Source: CAVPRW01 sp046727435 [NCBI: bacterium]
GTDB taxonomy: Bacteria > Tectomicrobia > Entotheonellia > J063
Assembly (NCBI GenBank): GCA_046727435.1
Contig: JBKPCR010000439.1
Location: 1-14,659 of the forward strand
DNA: 14,659 bases
Reading direction: 5' to 3'
The notes under the pieces are model-generated. The model ran no database searches, was not told where the DNA came from, and worked only from the letters and a program-made list of their open reading frames with translations. The position numbers and the translations under genes were made by a program. This document shows positions 6,357 through 12,011 of the stretch, in pieces (position 1 is the first letter of the stretch; every line of letters starts with the position of its first letter).

Positions 6357-7069
6357 GTGCGTCACGTGTGGTAAGGCACACGTGTCCTCACCCACCCGAT
6401 GCCATGCGGATAACCCCACAAGGCGGGCATGAGATCAAGCTTGGTGGGGACACGGGCGAGTCGTGCGAGTGAGCTATACACCCAAGATGCGAACGTCACG
6501 GACGCTGCGATGGTGAGACGATATGGTCGAACCCGCGATACTCTCTCACCACATCACCACCGACGATGGCTCAGCGGGGGGAGGCGAAGCATGAGTGGCG
6601 AGCCAGTGCCCTCATGCCCCGCAACCGGAGGACATGTGACGGGAGAGCAGGAACCTGGAGGGCCTGACATCCTCAAAGGGTTTGCCTCTAGCGTGGTACG
6701 CCACGTCAAGGGGTCCAAAAGGCACCTACGGCAGCACCACACGTGCGCCACGAGCCACGCCGGAACCGGCTCCAGCCCCCGAGAGGGTCGGTCGGCTGAT
6801 GACCCATGCTGGCACCGGGGCAGAGAGGCCGTAGTCGTCGTGGGGGTCACGTCCCATCAGGGTCACGGGTCACGCCGTGGCAGGGCGAAGGGCCTCAGCC
6901 GACCGCGAGGGAGAGCCAGCAAGGACGGGCTGCACGAGGCAGCCTTCACGGCATCGCGGATGCCCTCAATCCGTAAGGATATGCTGTCGGGGGATAGCCG
7001 GATACCATGAACGTGGTTTGTCCGGTTTGGGAAGGGCTTCAGCAAGACCGCTTGGTGTGAGCCACGTAT
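6357..7069 (+). ncRNA. Probable ORF-less (or ORF-lost) group II intron
   Basis: The 3' part holds a 34-base domain V (6995-7028) with the right topology and a likely domain VI (about 7035-7063). The upstream 600 bases are dense in strong hairpins, for example CACGTGTG/CACACGTG (6363-6384) and GGTGAGA...TCTCACC (about 6510-6560), and contain no believable protein. GTGCG at 6357-6361 matches the group II 5' consensus and is my best guess for the 5' end, which is uncertain by 100 bases or more. The 3' end is about 7067-7069 (…CGTAT, fitting the AY rule). No reverse-transcriptase motif such as YADD was found, so it would need a maturase from elsewhere, perhaps from the intron at the right edge. 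I did not see which gene it interrupts. Confidence 0.55.
6995..7028 (+). ncRNA. Group II intron domain V
   Basis: The 34 bases fold as nine paired positions (TAGCCGGAT with GTCCGGTTT; the outermost T-T does not pair), a two-base bulge (TT), a five-pair upper stem (ACCAT with GTGGT) and a four-base loop (GAAC). This is exactly the domain V plan, including the catalytic AGC triad at 6996-6998. It departs from consensus in the loop (GAAA or GNRA expected), in the bulge (usually AC or CG) and at the first pair (usually G-C), so the ribozyme may be decayed. Confidence 0.6.
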
Positions 7070-7137
7070 GGCGTGCTGACTCTACTTCATCCATATAGGG
7101 GTATGGTGTATCCGCGAAATGACTCCACGGATTTCGA

Positions 7138-7145
7138 CGGTTTAA
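7138..7145 (+). repeat. Left target-site duplication of the ISL3-like element
   Basis: CGGTTTAA directly abuts the left inverted repeat. It matches CGGTTTCA after the right end at seven of eight bases. There is no match to the bases after the inner end at 7295, so the outer end at 7825 is the true boundary. Confidence 0.6.
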
Positions 7146-7268
7146 GGCTCTTGCGCACTTTTGGTAATGGCTGCCCGAAAGCTTTTATGCTCCGGGCAGT
7201 TATGCGGCTCAGTCCCTTTTTGGGCTATCGCTCCAATAACTGTTTCAATTCAATGCGTGAGGCCGAAT

Positions 7269-7295
7269 AGCCATTAGCAAAAGTGCGCAAGAGCC
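7269..7295 (-). repeat. Inner inverted copy of the ISL3-like end
   Basis: These 27 bases are the inverted complement of 7146-7172 with one mismatch. Together they bound a 150 bp MITE-like unit with an internal hairpin (CTGCCCG at 7171-7177, CGGGCAG at 7193-7199). No target repeat flanks this inner unit. Confidence 0.75.
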
Positions 7296-7421
7296 ATGAA
7301 TTCGTGACGAGGTTTGGTAAAGAAGCGACTACAACGCTTGAAGGGAAGGTGTGGTCAGGGAAGCAGGTCTCTGCAATATATAAATATATATCTATTTATG
7401 CTGAGATGGCGTATAGTGGTC

Positions 7422-7610
7422 ATGACAGCCACGAACCCCTATGGGCAGGACCACCAGCCCAGAAAGAAGTCTACCATGTACTGCATCCCGCAAGGACTCA
7501 TCATCAGCGGCATCGTGTGTTTTGCAGTGATTGCTCTCGTCGCTGTGCTCCACTATGGGACCGAAGGACATTCTACGCCGTCAGAATACACGAGCAACAG
7601 AGCGCCCTGA
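7422..7610 (+). CDS. Possible small single-span membrane protein (62 residues)
   Basis: The frame starts at ATG 7422. It has a polar basic start ([14 protein letters not shown]) and one clear hydrophobic helix, [19 protein letters not shown] (about residues 25-43), then a short polar tail ([16 protein letters not shown]). The positive-inside rule would put the N-terminus in the cytoplasm. No good ribosome site is visible; TATAGT ten bases upstream could be a -10 box for a leaderless start. Its TGA overlaps the ATG of the ABC fragment (TGATG). It lies wholly inside the ISL3-ended element, so it may be cargo or a remnant. No family recognised. Confidence 0.35.
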   Translation: MTATNPYGQDHQPRKKSTMYCIPQGLIISGIVCFAVIALVAVLHYGTEGHSTPSEYTSNRAP

Positions 7611-7791
7611 TGTCCTACGGCGCGGACAGTGCAGACTTGTATCGGCGCGCCACCCCCTTCGTGGACAAGATGCTCAAGGGCGCCAAGCCCGGAAATCTGC
7701 CCACCAAGCAGCCCACCACGTTCGAGCTGGTCATCAACCTCACGACCGCCCAGCCCTTGGCCTCACGATCGCTCCCGCGCTCCTCGCCTAA
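7610..7791 (+). pseudogene. C-terminal fragment of an ABC_sub_bind family protein, frameshifted
   Basis: The frame [22 protein letters not shown] followed by [22 protein letters not shown] matches the last 70 residues of ABC transporter substrate-binding proteins of the ABC_sub_bind family (PF04392), including the downstream gene (there LMSYAANNAESFTRAAYYVDKLL). After INLTT the frame breaks: the expected end [12 protein letters not shown] is present in the next frame and stops at TAA 7789-7791, so one base is missing. The first three quarters of the protein are absent. The protein-level match to the downstream gene is good, but the DNA has clearly diverged, so it is not a recent copy of it. 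It ends 14 bases before the right inverted repeat. Confidence 0.75.
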
Positions 7792-7825
7792 CACGCACCC
7801 GCATCACCAAAAGTGCGCAAGAGCC

Positions 7826-7833
7826 CGGTTTCA
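7826..7833 (+). repeat. Right target-site duplication of the ISL3-like element
   Basis: CGGTTTCA directly follows the right inverted repeat ending at 7825 and differs from the left copy by one base. Confidence 0.6.
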
Positions 7834-7910
7834 TGTGTAAAATTTGATTTCCTTCGTTGGTACATGGCGCGTAGAATGCCCCTACACATCCGTCAATGGA
7901 GGAGGCGACC

Positions 7911-8912
7911 ATGAGACGCCGCACCATCGGACTCCTCGTCACCCTGGCGCTCGCCCTCCTGGTGACGCCGCTCCTGGCTGACGCACAACAGCCGACCAAG
8001 GTGTACCGCATTGGTCGGCTCGCCGCCGGCAGCCCGCCCGAGGGTCCACCGTTCGGGCACAGGACGGCCGAGGCCTTCCGGCAAGGACTGCGCGATCTCG
8101 GGTATCTTGAGGGAACCAACATCCTGGTGGAGTATCCCTACATTGAGGCCAAGGAGGACCGTATCCCAAGCCTCGTGGCCGAACTCGTGCGCAGGGTCGA
8201 TGTCCTTGTCTCCACCAGTACCGCAGCCATCCTCGCCGCCAAGCAGGCCACCACGACCATTCCCATTGTCATGGTGACGAATGTGGATCCCGTCGCGACG
8301 GGGATGGTCGAGAGCTTGGCCCGCCCAGGCGGGAATGTCACGGGGCTCACCAGACTCACCCGAGAATTAAGCGGGAAACGGCTGGAGCTGCTTCAGGAGG
8401 TGGTCCCGACCCTAGCGCGCGTCGGAGTCCTCTTGGATGCGGACGCTGCAGACTCGGAAACGGCTTTGAAAGAATACGAGGCGGCCGTGCGTGCGCTCAA
8501 GATCACCCTGCAAGCCGTGGAGGTACGCAGCTCGAACCCTGATTTCGAAGGGGCATTCCACGCAGCAGCTCAAGAGCGCGTGAGCGCGCTCATTACGCTC
8601 AGGGGTAGCCTGTCCCTAACGTACCGCAAGCAGATTGCCAACCTTGTCATACAGAACCGACTCCCTTCCATGTCCGAAGGCAGTGACTTCGTCGAGGCCG
8701 GCGGCCTCATGTCGTATGCCGCCAACAATGCGGAGAGTTTCACGCGTGCCGCCTATTACGTTGATAAACTTCTCAAAGGCGCCAAGGCGTCTGATTTGCC
8801 CATCGAACAGCCGATGACGTTCGAGCTGATGATCAATCTCCACGCTGCGAAGCAGATCGGTCTCACGATTCCGCCCCACGTGCTGGCGCGGGCGGATAAA
8901 GTCATTCAGTAA
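7911..8912 (+). CDS. ABC transporter substrate-binding protein, ABC_sub_bind family (PF04392)
   Basis: 333 residues from the ATG at 7911, preceded by GGAGGAGG with a good gap; the ATG at 7896 is part of that ribosome site region. A signal peptide is plain: MRRRTIGLLVTLALALLV, then TPLLADA with cleavage likely after Ala25. The mature protein has the two-lobed periplasmic binding fold of the family: VYRIGRLAAGSP, FRQGLRDLGYLEGTNI, VDVLVSTSTAAILAAKQA, IPIVMVTNVDPVATGMVESL, ARPGGNVTGLT, and the C-terminal YYVDKLLKGAKASDLPIEQP. It would capture an unknown small solute outside the membrane for an ABC importer; no permease or ATPase gene is in view. Such orphan proteins are numerous in some uncultured GC-rich phyla. 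It is intact. Confidence 0.9.
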   Translation: MRRRTIGLLVTLALALLVTPLLADAQQPTKVYRIGRLAAGSPPEGPPFGHRTAEAFRQGLRDLGYLEGTNILVEYPYIEAKEDRIPSLVAELVRRVDVLVSTSTAAILAAKQATTTIPIVMVTNVDPVATGMVESLARPGGNVTGLTRLTRELSGKRLELLQEVVPTLARVGVLLDADAADSETALKEYEAAVRALKITLQAVEVRSSNPDFEGAFHAAAQERVSALITLRGSLSLTYRKQIANLVIQNRLPSMSEGSDFVEAGGLMSYAANNAESFTRAAYYVDKLLKGAKASDLPIEQPMTFELMINLHAAKQIGLTIPPHVLARADKVIQ

Positions 8913-8920
8913 TGTTCGAT

Positions 8921-8936
8921 GGCCGATCCTTCGGCC
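8921..8936 (+). terminator. Hairpin after the ABC substrate-binding gene
   Basis: GGCCGA-TCCT-TCGGCC is a perfect six-pair hairpin nine bases after the stop. There is no T-run, so it would be a weak or factor-dependent terminator. The following GTGCTCAGGACAGG resembles a common intergenic repeat motif of GC-rich genomes. Confidence 0.3.
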
Positions 8937-8975
8937 GTGCTCAGGACAGGTTTCCAGAGGTGCTCCCGTGGTGAA

Positions 8976-9058
8976 GCCCTGACATGGCAGGGGAGCCGAC
9001 GCCCAAGAGCCCCCACTCGTATCTCGCTCCGGCTATTGGGCGCGGCTCACCGTCAGCC
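8976..9058 (+). other. Degenerate attC-like hairpin upstream of the nitrilase gene
   Basis: GAGCCGACGCCCAA (8993-9006) and TTGGGCGCGGCTC (9036-9048) pair perfectly over 13 pairs with a single unpaired A (8999), the attC signature also seen at 9915-9984. Outside it, CTGAC (8979-8983) pairs with GTCAG (9052-9056) at the place of the R boxes. The core reads GTCAGCC rather than GTTRRRY, so an IntI enzyme may not cut it. Confidence 0.35.
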
Positions 9059-9114
9059 TTGGGCGCTCAAACTCTCGTGGTCGAATCCATGCTCATCGGA
9101 GGTCATCCAAGATC

Positions 9115-9873
9115 ATGGCCCTGGCGTCGCCTGGTATCGCCTCAGCCCTTGATGAGGGCTTAGACACGATCAAGCGATTCCTGTCCGACGCGTCGGCCCA
9201 TGGCGCGGCGATCGTGTGTTTCCCGGAAGCCTATCTCCCAGGTCTGCGGGGACAGGATGTTGACGTATGGCCCTTTGATCAGACGCAGCAGGAACGGGCA
9301 CTCCAGGCCGTGGCGCAGTGGGCGCGGACGTATGCGGTGGCCACGATCCACGGAATGGAACGGCTCACGGAGGCGGGCCGGCAGATTGTCGCCTGTGTCA
9401 TTGATGTCCGGGGCCAGATGCAGGGATACCACACCAAGAACCCACTCGACCCGACCGAAGAGCAGTGTTATGTGCCCGGACATACCCGGCGACTCTTCGA
9501 GATCAACGGGATGACGTGTGGCGTGGTGATGTGCCATGAGGGCTGGCGCGATCCCGAGACGGTGCGATGGGCGGCAGTACGGGGCGCCACCATCGTCTTT
9601 CATCCCCACCACACGGGGAGTGATCAAGACGGTGTCCGTCTGACGCCGTGGGGCGCGGCCAGCGGGCCTTACGACGAGATGGCGATGATGTGTCGCAGCC
9701 TGGAGCACACGATCGACGTTGCCAGTGTCAATGATGCGTTGCGCTGCCAAGCATCGGCGACCAGTCTGATCGCCCCGTCAGGCCAGTGCCAGGCGTACGT
9801 ACCGTATGGGCAAGAAGACGTATGGGTGCAGGCCATCAACGTCGAGGAAGCCACCGGGTTGCTCGCCACGTGA
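9115..9873 (+). CDS. Carbon-nitrogen hydrolase (nitrilase superfamily amidohydrolase)
   Basis: 252 residues from ATG 9115, with GGAGGT at 9099-9104 upstream. The catalytic triad of the superfamily is visible: Glu38 in CFPEAYLPG, Lys108 in YHTKNPLDPTEE, and the nucleophile Cys140 in GVVMCHEGWRDPE. The residues HPHHTGS and SVNDALRCQASATSLIAPSG follow in the expected places. Such enzymes hydrolyse amides or N-carbamoyl compounds in the cytoplasm; His after the Cys and the short length suggest an amidase-like branch, not a true nitrilase, but the substrate is unknown. The N-terminus MALASPGIASALDEGL lacks the few residues usual before the first strand. It lies between two attC-like hairpins and may be a cassette gene. 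Confidence 0.9.
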   Translation: MALASPGIASALDEGLDTIKRFLSDASAHGAAIVCFPEAYLPGLRGQDVDVWPFDQTQQERALQAVAQWARTYAVATIHGMERLTEAGRQIVACVIDVRGQMQGYHTKNPLDPTEEQCYVPGHTRRLFEINGMTCGVVMCHEGWRDPETVRWAAVRGATIVFHPHHTGSDQDGVRLTPWGAASGPYDEMAMMCRSLEHTIDVASVNDALRCQASATSLIAPSGQCQAYVPYGQEDVWVQAINVEEATGLLAT

Positions 9874-9914
9874 TACGCGCCCGAGCGTTCTCAAGAATGC
9901 AGGTTGGCGTGAGC

Positions 9915-9984
9915 GCCCAACACCGCCTGCAGCCGACGCCGCTCCGCTGGCGCTTCGCGGCGCGGCTGACGCTGGCCGTGAGAC
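9915..9984 (+). other. attC-like site after the nitrilase gene
   Basis: GCCCAAC (9915-9921) is a perfect RYYYAAC box. CAGCCGACGCCGC and GCGGCGCGGCTG pair over 12 pairs with one unpaired A, almost the same bases as the central part of the class 1 aadA attC. The last box, GTGAGAC at 9978-9984, differs from GTTRRRY at one position (T to G), which could disable recombination. The fold begins 41 bases after the nitrilase stop. Confidence 0.55.
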
Positions 9985-10224
9985 GGTGTACCATACACGA
10001 TGTCACGGCACTGGGCGAGGCCTCGCGAACCGGTGGCATTCCCCGCCAACTCAAGGACGTCGTGACGCTGTTGCTTCGGTCGGTGAATCATCCCGATTGG
10101 GGCATACTGCTGCCGCCTCAGGCGCGGTCCGTGTGCCTGAAGCGGATGTCGTATCCATGCGAGGAGGGGCGCCACAACCTGACACCCGCTCCTCGTCTCC
10201 TGGCGCAAGACGCGGACACGACCG
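9985..10224 (+). other. Gene-free stretch between the attC-like site and the cupin gene
   Basis: With the attC-like site this makes about 350 bases without a gene (9874-10224). Open frames on both strands pass through, but none has a start with a ribosome site or a recognisable family. GAGGCCTCGC and GCCTCAGGC are short palindromic patches. No terminator with a T-run was seen. Confidence 0.4.
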
Positions 10225-10656
10225 TCACGGGTGAGACGGCAACTCTGCGGGGCGGTCGCACGGCACCGTCCCCATGTCCGCGGGCATGGAGACCTCAAGG
10301 ATCTCCAGGTCATCCGAGGTGCGGATCTCGTTGTGGCGCATGCCGCCCGGGATGAACAGCGACCCACCCGCCTCAAGGCGCAGCCGCTCACCGGTCTCGA
10401 ATTCCAGGTCGACCCAGCCCTTCAGGGCATAGACGAACTGGCCGTCGCAGACGTGATCATGCCACCCGGTCGGCTCCGTCATGCCGGTGATGGCCGACAT
10501 CACTTGGGCGCGCATCGCGCCGTGGCTAGCGTCGGTGACGCCAAGGTCACGATAGGTGAAGAACGCCCGCCGTCCTAGGACGAACGGTGCGGTCTCCTTC
10601 GTGGCATGGCGGAGCTTCATGGCCGGCTTCTCTGTCGCGTGGACCGTTGCAGACAT
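10225..10656 (-). CDS. Cupin-domain protein
   Basis: 143 residues from ATG 10656, with GGGGAGGT five bases upstream. A single cupin barrel fills residues about 50-125. Motif 1 is GWHDHVCDGQFVYALKG (His66, His68, with Gln73 where many cupins have Glu), motif 2 is GGSLFIPGGMRHNEI (Pro103, Gly105, His108). These residues would hold one divalent metal. Small stand-alone cupins act as dioxygenases, isomerases or sugar-modifying enzymes, or only bind ligands; the role here is unknown. The start is well supported and the gene is intact. It is alone in its transcription unit as far as can be seen. Confidence 0.88.
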   Translation of the reverse strand: MSATVHATEKPAMKLRHATKETAPFVLGRRAFFTYRDLGVTDASHGAMRAQVMSAITGMTEPTGWHDHVCDGQFVYALKGWVDLEFETGERLRLEAGGSLFIPGGMRHNEIRTSDDLEILEVSMPADMGTVPCDRPAELPSHP

Positions 10657-10705
10657 GTGGGACCTCCCCTAAACGTGCTGCGGATTGGAAGTAGACAGTT
10701 CGGCC

Positions 10706-10733
10706 ATAGTACCGCATGTTTCCCCGCGTGCAA
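10706..10733 (-). promoter_or_regulatory. Possible promoter for the cupin gene
   Basis: On the minus strand TTGCAC (10733-10728) and TACTAT (10711-10706) are 16 bases apart and lie about 50 bases before the cupin start. The match to consensus is moderate (3/6 and 4/6). Confidence 0.3.
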
Positions 10734-10930
10734 ACCTGGCCATGACTGACGCTGGTGGTGAAGTCGCGGTGATCGATCGCCAACGCCCTGGGCGTGCGTG
10801 TCACCAGCGGAATGTACTCGGCCTCTCTGGCTTTCAAATGCCGTAGGCAAGACCGTTTGTCCACGCTTTTTTGAATGAACTAACAGCGTCAGTCATGGTC
10901 CGCTGAGGAAGCGGTGTCCGCGGGAACGGC

Positions 10931-11299
10931 TCATGCACGTTTGGGCCGAGCGCGGCGCCGACCCTGACGTCCGCGGCGTGCCGTCCCGAGCCGAGTGGCC
11001 ACCTCTTTGGCTTGTTGGAGGTCATCATCGCTCGAACGCCAGAAGAGCAAGCCTCCGGAGATGCGTCGAATCGTCACAGGAACATTCACCTCACGGGCAA
11101 CGCGGAGAATGCGGTTCTTCATGGTCGTCCGGCTGACTTCTTCTCCAAGCGGCATGCGGGCGGCGTGCGAGGACAACGACAGAATCTTTTTTCGAAGCGA
11201 GTCATACAGCACAGGGTCCATGCGCGGACCGCGTGACAGGCTCCGTGCGTCTTCCAACGGGATATCTTCAAACTGAATAGCAGGTACAGAGTCAGCCAT
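10931..11299 (-). CDS. Conserved-looking hypothetical protein with basic C-terminal tail
   Basis: 122 residues from ATG 11299; AGGAG lies eight bases upstream, while longer starts up to 11482 have no ribosome site. The middle is well ordered: RMDPVLYDSLRKKILSLS, then TTMKNRILRVAREVNVPVTI and RRISGGLLFWRSSDDDLQQA. A helix-rich start followed by a short strand pair (VPVTIRR / GGLLFWR) is likely. The last 20 residues are almost all Arg, Lys, Ala and Gly (ARRGRQGRRRARPKR), as in proteins that touch nucleic acid. I do not recognise a family. A strong promoter lies about 200 bases upstream. A hairpin CCGCT-GAGGA-AGCGG (10900-10914) lies just after the stop, without a T-run. Confidence 0.65.
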   Translation of the reverse strand: MADSVPAIQFEDIPLEDARSLSRGPRMDPVLYDSLRKKILSLSSHAARMPLGEEVSRTTMKNRILRVAREVNVPVTIRRISGGLLFWRSSDDDLQQAKEVATRLGTARRGRQGRRRARPKRA

Positions 11300-11459
11300 G
11301 ATCCATGCTCCTGTGATCGAGAAGAAGAGGTCCGCACGGCTCGGCATGTCGACTGGTTGCGCTTGCGTCACCGTTCGTGAGGTACCACGGGTGAAGACGG
11401 GTGGATGGCCAAAAAGAACGCCCCAGGCGCAACGGCCCAGGGCACGAGTGAGTTGGACT

Positions 11460-11474
11460 CCCTTGTAGCAAGGG
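11460..11474 (-). promoter_or_regulatory. Leader hairpin of the small basic-tail gene
   Basis: CCCTTG-TAG-CAAGGG is a perfect inverted repeat about 25 bases downstream of the predicted -10 box and 160 bases before the gene start. It could be an operator or an mRNA structure. Confidence 0.35.
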
Positions 11475-11496
11475 TATGTCACAACTCGGCATATTC

Positions 11497-11525
11497 ATTA
11501 TAGAAACAGTCGACAGCGATTGCAA
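11497..11525 (-). promoter_or_regulatory. Near-consensus sigma70 promoter, minus strand
   Basis: Read on the minus strand, TTGCAA (11525-11520) is followed after exactly 17 bases by a perfect TATAAT (11502-11497). It points to the small basic-tail gene starting at 11299 and would give a leader of about 190 bases. It is the best promoter match in the window. Confidence 0.6.
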
Positions 11526-11753
11526 GGTGTGGGAATACGCGACGACGAACGGACGAGCGAGGAGGCGGAGGTCAGAATTTGCGGGGTTTGGGATGATACC
11601 ACAGGACGATCGCGAGCAGCGCGAAAGCAACAACGAGACGGGATATGAGTAGCAGGCGAACAGATTTTTACGCTACAGGGTCGGTGATCAAAAAGGGTGT
11701 CAAAGACCTGAAGCGTTTAAGCATGTAAAATCAAGGCTTTTCTCCGGCATCCT

Positions 11754-11787
11754 GACTGATCAGCAAGGAAATCCTATTTGATCAGTC
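11754..11787 (+). repeat. Inverted repeat, 9+9 bp with inner palindrome
   Basis: GACTGATCA (11754-11762) and TGATCAGTC (11779-11787) are perfect complements. The 16-base spacer holds a second pairing, AGGA-AA-TCCT. The fold could be an operator for a dimeric regulator or a small RNA hairpin. There is no T-run. Confidence 0.55.
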
Positions 11788-11943
11788 GCTCCTGAAAGCG
11801 CATTGATACCCCTGTACAGACCCTACAGACCTTGCATTTACCGTCAATAAATTCAATCGTATAGGTGTGTAGCGTGCATTTCTGTCCCGATGCTACTCAC
11901 AGGCCTCCCTGAGTTTGACAGGAGTGCCTGCAACGGATGAAAT

Positions 11944-11975
11944 GCAGCGCGCGCTGCTGCTTCCATGCATGGAAG
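11944..11975 (-). terminator. Twin perfect palindromes after the diadenylate cyclase gene
   Basis: GCAGCGCGCGCTGC (11944-11957) and CTTCCATGCATGGAAG (11960-11975) are each fully self-complementary and are two bases apart. They lie 37 bases after the stop of the minus-strand gene. Together they could end transcription, but neither has a loop of normal size or a T-run, so a protein-binding site is equally possible. Confidence 0.35.
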
Positions 11976-12011
11976 TGCATGTAGTTCGGTGGTGGACATG
12001 AGGCCACTCTG

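Larger units (their letters stand above)
7146..7825 (+). mobile_element. Non-autonomous element with ISL3-like ends, 680 bp, carrying host gene pieces
   Basis: The left end GGCTCTTGCGCACTTTTGGT (7146-7165) is repeated exactly, inverted, at 7806-7825. Ends starting GGCTCTT are typical of the ISL3 family. The flanks CGGTTTAA (7138-7145) and CGGTTTCA (7826-7833) form an 8 bp target repeat with one mismatch, the length ISL3 elements make. No transposase is inside. The content is a 150 bp inner unit (7146-7295) with its own inverted end, a small membrane-protein frame and a broken piece of an ABC substrate-binding gene. It sits 85 bp upstream of a full-length gene of the same family. It would need a transposase supplied in trans. 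Confidence 0.65.
11526..12011 (-). other. Gene-free, AT-richer stretch with palindromes
   Basis: About 490 bases with no supported gene. It contains the inverted repeat at 11754-11787, the twin palindromes at 11944-11975 and the tandem ACAGACC-ct-ACAGACC near 11816-11831. A hydrophobic open stretch on the minus strand (about 11567-11640, LVVAFALLAIVLWY) has no usable start codon. The composition differs from the GC-rich genes around it. Confidence 0.5.

Noticed and set aside
6429-7010. A 193-codon plus-strand frame inside the intron region
   Set aside because: Low-complexity Arg/Gly/His-rich product with no reverse-transcriptase or maturase motif, and it overlaps the domain V hairpin; RNA structure explains the region better.
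7283-7840. A 185-codon frame spanning the ISL3-like element
   Set aside because: Only its last part is homologous to a known family; the rest crosses the inner inverted repeat and the small membrane frame out of phase.
9903-9921. Inverted repeat GTTGGCG-TGA-GCGCCCAAC as a separate element
   Set aside because: Imperfect and overlapping the left box of the attC-like site; the larger fold accounts for the right half.
10547-10864. A 105-codon minus-strand frame upstream of and overlapping the cupin start
   Set aside because: It runs through the cupin ribosome site and coding start in another frame and shows no family pattern.
10861-10875. T-run CGCTTTTTTG as a plus-strand terminator
   Set aside because: No stable hairpin directly precedes it, and no plus-strand gene ends nearby.
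11567-11655. A hydrophobic minus-strand stretch (LVVAFALLAIVLWY)
   Set aside because: A stop lies just before it and there is no ATG, GTG or TTG start in frame, so it cannot be called a gene.
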